Shown: piece by piece, positions 15,515 to 23,188 of the stretch | Numbering within the stretch: the stretch's first letter is position 1 | How the letters are laid out: each line of letters begins with the position of its first letter | Assembly (NCBI RefSeq): GCF_001983165.1 | Contig: NZ_MNPU01000050.1 | Location: forward strand, 1-43,351 | Direction of reading: 5' to 3' | Source: Pseudomonas gessardii | GTDB lineage: Bacteria; Pseudomonadota; Gammaproteobacteria; Pseudomonadales; Pseudomonadaceae | Length of the DNA stretch: 43,351 nucleotides | Notes under the pieces: model-generated | Seen by the model: the letters and a program-made list of their open reading frames with translations, nothing else | The model's database searches: none | Told to the model about the DNA's origin: nothing | Position numbers and translations under genes: made by a program

Positions 15515-16225
15515 GTGGCCTGTTTGATCATTTGTCCGACCACTCACCCTGAGCAGAGCCAATACAGCGTGGCTCAGGAAGTACGGCGCTTGTCGGCGCT
15601 GTTCAGCCCGCTCAGTGAGTTCTCTGCCGAAGCATTGGCGACCGGCCATGCGCTGAATAAAAAGCTCTACCTGATGTGCCCGGTGACCAAGGCCAAGGTG
15701 TTATTCGAAGACTTTGATGCGGTGGTGTTTTGTCCACAATCCGATGACTTAGACGACGAACTTTATGACCCTTTGATGTCAGCACCGATTCCGGCAGTTA
15801 ACTTCAACTCAGATGTTTATGCCTTTTCAATGTTCTGTCGCGACATGAGCGTGCAGAAGTTCAAACGCGAAGTATATGAGTTGACCCCTACAGAACGCGG
15901 ACAACTCTACGAAGTGGTGTTACATGGTTGGCAGCGTCTTGCCGAAAAAACCTTGGGTAACTACATCGCCATGACCGATGTTGAAAAGTGCCCGGTGTAC
16001 TTGCATGACAACAATCGGTACTGGTTCGCCAACCATCAGGACCCGGCGTTTGCCGAATCGGTAAAGGACTTGTATCGGCACGACATGCCGTTGATTTATG
16101 TGCCGAAGATCTTTTGTGAATGGGAGCAATATTTCGCCAGCGGGCGTATCCCGGACTTCAGTGAAACGTCCACGCCTGGCAGCCAGCACCTGGATACATC
16201 TGAAACGACTCTTGAGGCCATTTGA
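15515..16225 (+). CDS. Unrecognised protein in a homospermidine-synthase-like operon (5' part frameshifted)
   Basis: The continuous frame from GTG 15515 gives 236 residues, but the real N-terminus is probably upstream. In this frame, codons from 15431 already read LYVGDCTDHDEARESFEAYV. An ATG at 15339 opens a second frame (MNDQQIIEEIREWFTSCLG) that meets it at a run of six A (15423-15428). One extra A would join both into a ~295-residue protein (...EFSKKTLYVGD...). The middle has an alternating hydrophobic core (VVACLIICPTTH, KKLYLMCPV, FDAVVFCP) like an alpha/beta domain. No family is recognised. The stop lies one base before the next gene's ATG, so it shares a pathway or complex with the HSS-like enzyme. 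Confidence 0.6.
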   Translation: MACLIICPTTHPEQSQYSVAQEVRRLSALFSPLSEFSAEALATGHALNKKLYLMCPVTKAKVLFEDFDAVVFCPQSDDLDDELYDPLMSAPIPAVNFNSDVYAFSMFCRDMSVQKFKREVYELTPTERGQLYEVVLHGWQRLAEKTLGNYIAMTDVEKCPVYLHDNNRYWFANHQDPAFAESVKDLYRHDMPLIYVPKIFCEWEQYFASGRIPDFSETSTPGSQHLDTSETTLEAI

Positions 16226-16226
16226 A

Positions 16227-17642
16227 ATGAGCAAGGACGCAAATACTTCCGGCAAAAAGTGGGTATTCATCGGTTTCGGCTCGATCACCAAGGCGACCCT
16301 CGGGCTGCTGGTGAGCGCGCGTACAATCGAGCTTTCATCGGCGGTGGTGATCGCGCCGCAGATCGAGCAGCACCAGCCCTTTGTTGACCTCGGGGTGAGT
16401 TTTATCGATGTGGCGCTCACGCCCGAAAACCTTGGCTGTGTGTTATGCGATGTGGTCCGCCAGGGTGATTTCATCGTCAACCTGTCGGTGAATGTGAGCA
16501 GCGCCGACCTGATCCGATTTGCCCATGCGCACGGCGCGCTGTACCTCGATACCTGCATTGAACCCTGGGTCGGTACCTACAACGAACCGAGCCTGAGCAC
16601 CTCGCAGCGTTCCAACTATGCGTTGCGCGACCAGTTGTTGTCGCTAAAAAGCGAGCTCGGCCCAGGTCCGACAGCGGTGGTGACCCATGGCGCGAACCCG
16701 GGCCTGGTGTCGCACTTCGTCAAATCTGCATTGTTGCAGCTCGCGGCGAAACTCGACGTGAGCGTCCCCGACGGCCAAGAAGGCGTGGCCTGGGGCGAGC
16801 TGGCAATGGCACTGAACGTCAAGGTGATCCACATTGCCGAGCGCGATACCCAGCGCTCATCACGCATCAAGACCGACGACGAGTTCGTCAACACCTGGTC
16901 CGTCGACGGCTTCGTCAGCGAAGCCGGGCAGCCTGCCGAATTGGGCTGGGGCTCCCACGAAAAAACCTGGCCGCCGTTCGCCCATCATCATCTGTTCGGT
17001 TCCAATAGCGCCATTTACCTGGAACGCCCCGGCGCCTCGGTGTCAGTGAAAACCTGGACGCCCAATGGTGGCCCCTGCACCGGCCTGCTGATTACCCACA
17101 ATGAAGCCATCTCGCTACCTGACTTTCTGACTGTCAAAGTGGGCGAGACGCTGCTGTACCGGCCCACCGTGTATTACGCCTATCACCCTTGCGACGATGC
17201 GCTGTTGTCGGTGCATGAATATGTCGGCAGAGGCTGGAGGCTCCAGAACACCAAGCGGATCATGAACGACGAAATTGCCCCCGGTGGTGTCGACGCACTG
17301 GGCGTTTTGCTCATGGGCCACGCTCTGAATGCCTACTGGTACGGCTCAATCCTGAGCATCGACGAGGCGCGCCAGATTGCCCCGTTCAACACCGCCACCA
17401 GCCTGCAAGTGGCCACCGGCGTGTACTCGGGTATTATCTGGGCCATCGAAAACCCCGACCGTGGAATTGTCGAGCCGGAACAGATGGACCACCAACGCGT
17501 GCTGGAAATTGCTCTACCTTTCCTTGGCAGCCTCCAAGGCATCCAGACCAACTGGACGCCGCTGGACACCATCAATGCCCTGTTCCACAAGCCCGAAGGT
17601 GAGTTGTGCCCGTGGCAGTTTGAACACTTTACGGCGGTTTAA
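16227..17642 (+). CDS. Homospermidine synthase-like (saccharopine-dehydrogenase-family) enzyme
   Basis: The 471-residue protein starts at ATG 16227, one base after the preceding stop. The N-terminal Rossmann motif is WVFIGFGSITKATLGLL. Family hallmarks of bacterial homospermidine synthase follow: HGANPGLVSHFVKSALL, FVNTWSVDGFVSEAGQPAELGWGSHEK and YRPTVYYAYHPCDDALLSVHE. Bacterial homospermidine synthases (about 470-480 residues) make sym-homospermidine from putrescine using NAD as a recycled cofactor. Related carboxyspermidine dehydrogenases and opine-like enzymes use the same fold. With an MFS transporter 16 bp downstream, a made-and-exported polyamine conjugate is one idea (inference). The protein is sure to be of this family; the exact substrate is not. 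Confidence 0.8.
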   Translation: MSKDANTSGKKWVFIGFGSITKATLGLLVSARTIELSSAVVIAPQIEQHQPFVDLGVSFIDVALTPENLGCVLCDVVRQGDFIVNLSVNVSSADLIRFAHAHGALYLDTCIEPWVGTYNEPSLSTSQRSNYALRDQLLSLKSELGPGPTAVVTHGANPGLVSHFVKSALLQLAAKLDVSVPDGQEGVAWGELAMALNVKVIHIAERDTQRSSRIKTDDEFVNTWSVDGFVSEAGQPAELGWGSHEKTWPPFAHHHLFGSNSAIYLERPGASVSVKTWTPNGGPCTGLLITHNEAISLPDFLTVKVGETLLYRPTVYYAYHPCDDALLSVHEYVGRGWRLQNTKRIMNDEIAPGGVDALGVLLMGHALNAYWYGSILSIDEARQIAPFNTATSLQVATGVYSGIIWAIENPDRGIVEPEQMDHQRVLEIALPFLGSLQGIQTNWTPLDTINALFHKPEGELCPWQFEHFTAV

Positions 17643-17658
17643 CCCAGGTCGATCCCCC

Positions 17659-18828
17659 ATGGAAAGTCCGAGCATCGAATACACCGACAAGCAGCGCTGG
17701 TTTGCCCTCACCAAGATCAACACCCTCTCGGCACTGTCGCAGATCGTGCAGATCGGCACCGTCACGCCGCTGCTTTCGCTGTCGCTGGAACAACAAGGCG
17801 TGGAGCCGGCCAAGGTCGGCGTGATCGTCAGCGCCTCGTGGCTGGCGATCCTGCTGCTGTACAAATGGGTGCCGCATTTGCTCGCCCATCTGGGGCTGGT
17901 CAAGACCAACATCCTCAGTGCGGTGCTGACCATTGGTGCGCTGATCGGCATGACCTTGACCCACCACCTGGGGCTGATTTTTGCGCTGAATTTTGTCCTC
18001 GGTATCGGCCTGATCCTGCGCTGGATCGCCTGCGATACCTGGATCGTCGCCGTCGCCTCCAAAGACGAACGCGGCCGCGCGATTGGCGTTCACGAAACCC
18101 TCATGGGCCTGGGTATCGCCGTCGGCCCGTTGCTGCTGGTGGTCTTCGGCGTCGGCAGCGCCGCGCCTTACTACGCCTGTGCCGTTATCGTCCTGCTCTC
18201 CGGCGTACTGGCACTCACCCTCAAACCCTACGACACCCAACCACAAACCCCGGCAGAAAAACGCCACGGCAAATTATTCAGCGTCATCCCCACCGCGCTC
18301 TGTGGCGCTTTTATCGCCGGCTTTGCAGAAACCTCATCCGTATCATTCCTGGCCGGCTACAGCCTCTCGGCCGGCTACCTGCTCACAGCTGCGACCCTGC
18401 TGATCTCAGTCTTCGGCATTGGCGGCACCCTGCTGCAACTGCCCATCGGCTGGATGGCAGACCGCAGCTCCTACAAAATCGGCCAATTGGTCTGCGGATT
18501 GATCCTGCTGCTAGGCACCCTCGCCATCCCATTCAGCCAGTCGCTTCCCTGGTTGGCGACGCTCATCGTATTCCTGTGGGGCGGTGCCATTGGCGGCATG
18601 AACACCCTGGCCGTGATCGAAGCGGGAGACCGGGTGGGGGAGCATCAGGTATCTACGGCCATGACGGCGATTGCGATGTTTTATACGTTGGGGAGTGTTT
18701 TGGGACCGATTGCTACGGGGGCGACGGTTTCTTATGTGAGTGGGCATGGGCTGATGATATCGGTGGGGGCGGCGGGGGTGGTTTTTGTGGGGATGTTGGT
18801 GTTGCGCAGAGATCCGGCGCGAGAGTGA
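17659..18828 (+). CDS. MFS transporter, likely exporter of the operon product
   Basis: The 389-residue protein has 12 hydrophobic segments. MFS features include a basic/acidic loop (DERGRAIGVHETLMGLGIAVGP) and GWMADRSSYKIG after the central loop, the position of the repeated MFS cytoplasmic motif. It starts at ATG 17659, 16 bp after the HSS-like gene, so it is in the same operon. The family position (sugar/drug-like DHA type) does not define a substrate. Export of the product made by the two upstream genes is the natural reading. Confidence 0.85.
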   Translation: MESPSIEYTDKQRWFALTKINTLSALSQIVQIGTVTPLLSLSLEQQGVEPAKVGVIVSASWLAILLLYKWVPHLLAHLGLVKTNILSAVLTIGALIGMTLTHHLGLIFALNFVLGIGLILRWIACDTWIVAVASKDERGRAIGVHETLMGLGIAVGPLLLVVFGVGSAAPYYACAVIVLLSGVLALTLKPYDTQPQTPAEKRHGKLFSVIPTALCGAFIAGFAETSSVSFLAGYSLSAGYLLTAATLLISVFGIGGTLLQLPIGWMADRSSYKIGQLVCGLILLLGTLAIPFSQSLPWLATLIVFLWGGAIGGMNTLAVIEAGDRVGEHQVSTAMTAIAMFYTLGSVLGPIATGATVSYVSGHGLMISVGAAGVVFVGMLVLRRDPARE

Positions 18829-18981
18829 TTGGTGGCAAATTTCAGGTACAAAAAGGGGGCGCTTCAGAATTCGGAAAATAAAGCACGTTAAGCCAACTTC
18901 AGCAGCCGCAACAATGGCCGGCCGGGGTGTGCCAGAACCTTCACTGTGCTGCGTCAGAGATGATTTTGTAAGTCCGAGCTA

Positions 18982-19012
18982 GGGGCTGTACGCCCAAACC
19001 CCAGATTTTTTT
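18982..19012 (+). terminator. Candidate terminator downstream of the three-gene operon
   Basis: GGGGCTGTACGCCCAAACCCC (18982-19002, about 150 bp after the MFS stop) can fold as GGGC/GCCC or GGGG/CCCC and is followed by AGATTTTTTT. The rest of 18829-19048 shows no gene. Confidence 0.35.
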
Positions 19013-19048
19013 GTCGGAGGTTAGATGCAGGTCCTCCAGAAAGCTTCG

Positions 19049-19243
19049 TCATTCCAGATCCATTCCTTCAATCATTATATCGAGGTCAATAAGCTTCCCT
19101 TCGCTGTTAAAGGTGTAGTGCCCGTTGAGCAGGATGTGTCGCCAGGCTGCCGGCGATATTGGGGTTTGGGGAGCAATGGAGCCAAAAACCAACGGTCGAT
19201 TCCCGGGACCGATTGGCGAAATCATGAGGGGTAACCCCTTCAT
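19049..19243 (-). pseudogene. C-terminal fragment of an unrecognised protein, overlapping the integrase 3' end
   Basis: This minus-strand frame encodes 64 codons. The last 45 look protein-like: FGSIAPQTPISPAAWRHILL, then NGHYTFN and KLIDLDIMIEGM. It overlaps the last ~45 integrase codons in another frame, and those integrase codons lack family similarity. It may be the 3' end of a host or cargo gene onto which the integrase was fused. No domain is recognised. Confidence 0.25.
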
Positions 19244-20480
19244 CCCGGTTTGCCTCTAAATACTCACTCCACCAATTCATGATCAGCCTACGCTCTTCAA
19301 TAAATTCAGCCTTATGAATGTAAGCCGCCCGCACACTGTTTCGCTCTTTATGGCTCATTTGCCGCTCAATCGCAGTGACTGACCACATCCCAGACTCGAC
19401 CAACGCACTGCAAGCCATTGTGCGGAATCCATGCCCGCAAATTTCGGATTGCGTGTCGTAACCCATTGTTCGAAGCGCTTTGTTGACGGTATTTTCTGAT
19501 AAGGGCTTACGGGGATTGGCGTTGCCAGCGAACACCAGGTCGTACCCACCCGTAATAACCTGGATTCGTTTGAGTAGTGCAATTGCTTGGGAGGATAACG
19601 GTACTAAATGGATGTCGCCCTCCATTTTTGTACCCCGAGTTGAAAAGCTGACGCCTTCAAGGGCAGGTCTCGTATCGGGGATTTCCCAGACAGCCCCCTT
19701 GAGATCGAACTCGCTCCAACGGGCAAAGCGCAGTTCGCTGGAGCGAACGAAGAGATGCAGTGAGAGCATAACGGCCAGGCGAGTGAGTGTGCGGCCTTTA
19801 TAGCTGTCGATGCGCTCCAACAGTTCGGGTAAACGTGACAAAGGCAGTGCAGGGCGATGAGTCACGCGTCGCGGTTTGATCGAGCCTTCGAGATCGTACG
19901 CGGGGTTAACGCTAATCAGGCGGCTGCGCTTGGCTTCTCGCATAATATTCAGCAGGTAGTTTTTTACCCTCAATGCAACGTCAATTGATCCCTTTTGCTT
20001 GATTGTTTCCAAAGGTTGGAGGAGATCGTGGGTGTCCAGCTCAACGATCGGCTGCGCCCCGATATGTGGAAAGACGTAGGTCTGAAGGCGGCGTAAAACG
20101 TTTTTTGAATGGCCTGGGGTCCACCTGGGCGACATATCTCGATGCCAATTCAGTGCGACATCTTCAAAGGTTCGGCTTTTCACCTCAGCTTCTTTTTTGA
20201 CGCTGCGCTTATTTTCAATGGGGTCGATACCTTGCGTCAGCAGGCGTTTGAGCTCCAAACGTTTGGCTCGTGCATCTGTCAGGCTGAAAACAGGATAATT
20301 GCCGAAAGAGGTAAGGCCTTCCTTGCCATCAGGTTTGACGTATCGCATGCGCCAACCTTTCCGACCGTTGGCTTGCACTAAGAGATAGAGACCTTCTCCA
20401 TCGAAAAGTTTATAGGCGCGGTCTCGCGGTTTGGCTGTGCGACAAGCTGCGTCAGATAGAGGAGTTGTAGTGCGGGACAT
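19107..20480 (-). CDS. Tyrosine-recombinase integrase (P4/DUF4102 type)
   Basis: The 457-residue integrase starts at ATG 20480 (MSRTTTPLSDAACRTAKPRD). It has the N-terminal DUF4102 arm-binding domain (AYKLFDGEGLYLLVQANGRKGWRMRY...GIDP), a core-binding SAM-like domain (TFEDVALNWH), and the catalytic set: Arg in RSSELRFARW, HGFR, His/Asn in SHKERNSVRAAY, and the nucleophile Tyr in AAYIHKAEFI. The usual end (MNWWSEYLEANRD) is followed by ~45 unusual residues, which suggests the original 3' end was replaced. It starts 163 bp from the 3' end of tRNA-Leu and reads away from it, the standard position for an integrase of a tRNA-targeted genomic island. Confidence 0.93.
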   Translation of the reverse strand: MSRTTTPLSDAACRTAKPRDRAYKLFDGEGLYLLVQANGRKGWRMRYVKPDGKEGLTSFGNYPVFSLTDARAKRLELKRLLTQGIDPIENKRSVKKEAEVKSRTFEDVALNWHRDMSPRWTPGHSKNVLRRLQTYVFPHIGAQPIVELDTHDLLQPLETIKQKGSIDVALRVKNYLLNIMREAKRSRLISVNPAYDLEGSIKPRRVTHRPALPLSRLPELLERIDSYKGRTLTRLAVMLSLHLFVRSSELRFARWSEFDLKGAVWEIPDTRPALEGVSFSTRGTKMEGDIHLVPLSSQAIALLKRIQVITGGYDLVFAGNANPRKPLSENTVNKALRTMGYDTQSEICGHGFRTMACSALVESGMWSVTAIERQMSHKERNSVRAAYIHKAEFIEERRLIMNWWSEYLEANRDEGVTPHDFANRSRESTVGFWLHCSPNPNIAGSLATHPAQRALHL

Positions 20481-20573
20481 AAGGGTACTACCTATTATCG
20501 AACTGACCTGTACCCCAAATCTTACCCTTAAAAATGTCGGAATCACTTGGAAACCGACGGAACGCCATAAACG

Positions 20574-20602
20574 AAAAAACCCGCCAAGTGGCGGGTTTTA
20601 AA
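20574..20602 (-). terminator. Intrinsic terminator between tRNA-Leu and the integrase
   Basis: AAACCCGCC-AAGT-GGCGGGTTT (20577-20598) flanked by A and T runs is a symmetrical, bidirectional terminator. Read on the minus strand it ends transcription of tRNA-Leu 40 bases after its 3' end. Confidence 0.8.
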
Positions 20603-20642
20603 GGGTTCCATGGACTTTACTGGCTGTCAGTGGAACTAGAGA

Positions 20643-20729
20643 TGGTGCCCGAACCCGGAATCGAACCGGGACGCCCTTACGAGCGGGGGATTTTAAGTCC
20701 CATGCGTCTACCAGTTTCGCCATTCGGGC
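20643..20729 (-). tRNA. tRNA-Leu (anticodon TAA)
   Basis: The minus strand reads GCCCGAATGGCGAAACTGGT with the D-loop, an anticodon loop centred on TAA (GACTTAAAATC), the long variable arm of a class II tRNA, the T-arm GGTTCGATTCC, and an acceptor strand TTCGGGC pairing with GCCCGAA. Discriminator A and an encoded CCA (20643-20645) complete it. The 87-base length fits tRNA-Leu. Its 3' end is the likely attachment site of the adjacent integrase. Confidence 0.96.
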
Positions 20730-20998
20730 GGCAGCGCGATGAAGCGACTCAAGCAGGCTTTGTTCAGCAAAGCGCCTGAGCAGTGCAGCAGGCTAGGGAA
20801 TATATAGATCAAGGCACCTTGGCGCAAGTTTGCATGTGCTCTTTTTCTGCCTGGTCGGGTGTGCCTGCTTGGGAAAAAAGCCCACCATATCAGTGATCTA
20901 CATTGGCCGGGGAGGGGCGTGTGACAACAGGCCCACTGTACAAGCGAGCTTGCTTGCGCAGAATCAGAGGGCGCCGCGTTTACCCAGCAAGCCTGCAT

Positions 20999-21020
20999 TG
21001 TGGTCGGAATGCCGACCACA
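20999..21020. repeat. Perfect 9 bp palindrome, probable transcription end of the tetR operon
   Basis: TGTGGTCGG-AATG-CCGACCACA lies about 60 bases beyond the TetR stop, in the 350 bp between TetR and tRNA-Leu. There is no T-run, so it may be a stabilising stem or a protein site rather than an intrinsic terminator. The rest of 20730-21078 shows a REP-like stretch near 20944-20959 and no gene. Confidence 0.4.
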
Positions 21021-21078
21021 GACACACTTATGTTTGCCGATTAACTGGACAGCATTACGCCAAGCCCCGCCAGCGTGC

Positions 21079-21690
21079 TTATCCACGCAGCCGACGAATA
21101 ATCTCAGCGTAACCCACCGCCCGCGCTAACCGTTGCAGTGCCTCCAGGCGGCGTGAGTAGGCCTGTGCGTCGCCGTAGGTCAGTTCTACATGCAGGCTGT
21201 CGATCATCACCAGGTAGGCCTCTGCCAGTACCTCCAGGGTTTGTTCATCGATGTCTGGATAGCTTTTAAGCAGCGCCTGCTGGAAATGGCTGCGGATCGT
21301 GGCCATGTAGTCATTGAACCCGGACATGACCACGTCTCGTAGTGGCGTCGGCGGGTAAAACGCGGCCCGTAGCAGAAACCGCAGGGATTCATTGGCGCTA
21401 TGGCGGCGTTGCAGGTTGTTGAGATAGACCTCGCCGGGAGCCTTGATCGATCGGGCGTTTTTCGCGAATTGGCTTTGCACGTAGTCACGTTCGGCCCGCA
21501 GTGCGAGCTCGAGTACGGCCACGTAGAGCGCATCCTTGCTCGCAAAGTGTGCGTACAGCGAGGCCTTTTTGATGCCGGCGCGCACGGCGATGTCATTGAG
21601 TGAGGCGGCGTCGTAGCCATGCTCGGCAAATTGCTCCAGGGCCAGGTGCGCGATGCGTTCGGCAGCCGAGGTCAGGACGGTGGATGTCAT
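21079..21690 (-). CDS. TetR-family repressor of the adjacent efflux pump
   Basis: The 203-residue protein has a classic TetR N-terminus (AAERIAHLALEQFAEHGYDAASLNDIAVRAGIKKASLYAHFASKDALYVAVLE), with helix-turn-helix at about 28-50, then an all-helical ligand domain. GGAG stands 8-9 bases before the ATG. It lies 15 bp downstream of the Bcr/CflA pump gene on the same strand, so the pump and its regulator form one operon. The palindrome at 22950-22965 in front of the pump is the probable operator, giving autoregulation. Confidence 0.92.
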   Translation of the reverse strand: MTSTVLTSAAERIAHLALEQFAEHGYDAASLNDIAVRAGIKKASLYAHFASKDALYVAVLELALRAERDYVQSQFAKNARSIKAPGEVYLNNLQRRHSANESLRFLLRAAFYPPTPLRDVVMSGFNDYMATIRSHFQQALLKSYPDIDEQTLEVLAEAYLVMIDSLHVELTYGDAQAYSRRLEALQRLARAVGYAEIIRRLRG

Positions 21691-21705
21691 GGTAGTGCTC
21701 CTTGA

Positions 21706-22926
21706 TCAGTGCCCGGCCAGGTCAAAGGTTTCGCCTGTACCCCGGGGGAGGCTGATGGTGGTCAGCAGGCAAGTCAACAATGCACTGGCCAACAGCAACG
21801 TTGCCCAAGCCACCGGTCCGTAGGTCAGCGCCAAGGCCGAGAGCGGTGTCGCGCTGGCACAGATCGACAGCTGGAAGGCGCCCAGCAGTGCGGCGGTGGA
21901 GCCCAGGGCACGTTGTTGCGAGGACATCACCAGCGACATCAGCGTGGACTCGGCGATGCCCAGGCCAAACAGGGCCACGGCCATACCCGCCACTATACCG
22001 GGGAGGCCCAGGTGGGTAACGCTGGAAACCAGGGCGATGGCTGAGCCGGCGGCGAGGCACGACACGCCGATCAACGAGAGGCGGCGCAAACCAAGCCGGC
22101 TGACCAGCTTACCGGCGCTCATCGCCCCCATCAGGATGGCCACGCCGGTGACGCCGAACAGCATGCCAAACGCTTGTGGACTGAGGCCGTAGGTTTGTTG
22201 GTACACCAGGGTTGCGCCACCGATGTAGGCAAACAGAAAGAAGAACACCGCCGTCACGGCGAGGGTCGGGCGCAGGAAGTGCCGGTCCCTGGCGATCGCC
22301 AGGTAAGTCCGGCACACCGCGCCCAGGCGCAGCGGTTCCCTTTGGCTGGGGGCCAGGGTTTCCGGCAGCGACAGCCAACTGTTGCCGAGTACCGCCAGGC
22401 CAAAAGCGGCGAGGACCAGCATCACCGCACGCCAACCGTAGTGGGTATCGATAACCCCGCCCAGTGCCGGGGCGAAGATTGGCGCAACCCCTTCGATGGT
22501 CATCAACAATGCGAAGAGCTTGGTTGCGGCCACGCCTTCGCTGACGTCCCGCACCATGCTCATGATCACCACCAGGGTCAGGGCGCTGCCCAGGCCCTGT
22601 ATGAAGCGCAGGGCGATCAAGGCCTCAAGGCTCGGTGCCCACGCCGCGCCGAGTGAACACAGGGTAAACACCACAAGGCCGGCCAGCAGGGGCCGGCGGC
22701 GGCCATAGGCGTCGACGATGGGCCCGAAGATCAACTGGCCGGCGCCCATGGCCAGGAGGAAGAACGTCAGGGTCAACTGCACGCTGGTGAAGCTGCTCTG
22801 GTACTCGCGGGCAATCTCGGGAAGGCTCGATAAGTACATATCGACAGCCGACGGGCCGAGGGCGCCGATCAGTCCCAGGCCAATAGCCAGCCGCAGGGAG
22901 GCCCTGTGGGTGGGGAGCGAATTCAT
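21706..22926 (-). CDS. Bcr/CflA-family multidrug MFS efflux pump
   Basis: The 406-residue protein has 12 hydrophobic segments and the Bcr/CflA hallmarks: GALGPSAVDMYLSSLPEIAREY in the first helix, the motif GPIVDAYGRRRPLL (MFS motif A) after helix 2, and MVRDVSEGVAATKLFALLMTIEGVAPIFAPALGG (motif C-like drug/H+ antiporter signature). GGAGG precedes the ATG. Induction through the downstream TetR is likely. Substrates would be small drugs or metabolites. Confidence 0.93.
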   Translation of the reverse strand: MNSLPTHRASLRLAIGLGLIGALGPSAVDMYLSSLPEIAREYQSSFTSVQLTLTFFLLAMGAGQLIFGPIVDAYGRRRPLLAGLVVFTLCSLGAAWAPSLEALIALRFIQGLGSALTLVVIMSMVRDVSEGVAATKLFALLMTIEGVAPIFAPALGGVIDTHYGWRAVMLVLAAFGLAVLGNSWLSLPETLAPSQREPLRLGAVCRTYLAIARDRHFLRPTLAVTAVFFFLFAYIGGATLVYQQTYGLSPQAFGMLFGVTGVAILMGAMSAGKLVSRLGLRRLSLIGVSCLAAGSAIALVSSVTHLGLPGIVAGMAVALFGLGIAESTLMSLVMSSQQRALGSTAALLGAFQLSICASATPLSALALTYGPVAWATLLLASALLTCLLTTISLPRGTGETFDLAGH

Positions 22927-22949
22927 ACAGCCTCCAACTTAAAAAACTG

Positions 22950-22965
22950 CCTACCGGACGGTAGG
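22950..22965. promoter_or_regulatory. Palindromic operator for the TetR-family regulator
   Basis: CCTACCG-GA-CGGTAGG is a perfect inverted repeat with a 2-base centre, 24 bases upstream of the pump start codon. Size and symmetry match operators of TetR proteins, and the cognate tetR gene is in the same operon. Confidence 0.7.
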
Positions 22966-23063
22966 TTTTGGCGATAATAACGACTACCCTTTGAATGGTC
23001 AACGTGGAGTAAACGCCATGGTGCCCGGGGGTATCAGCTTCGTCACACTGCAACTGGAAATTG

Positions 23064-23085
23064 TGAATGAGAGTTGTTATCAATT
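23064..23085. promoter_or_regulatory. Probable Fur box upstream of the TonB-dependent receptor
   Basis: AATGAGAGTTGTTATCAATT (23065-23084) closely resembles Pseudomonas Fur boxes built from overlapping GATAAT-like hexamers (…TGAGAAT..TTATCA…). It lies about 105 bases before the chosen receptor start, a suitable place for iron repression. Confidence 0.6.
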
Positions 23086-23188
23086 GTATTTCTTTAACAT
23101 CAGGATTCGATTAGACTGCCGCCGGCTGGGCACACACAGCGTTCTGGGCATCAGAAAAAACAAAAAAACAGGCGTAGGGGAGCAGGGC

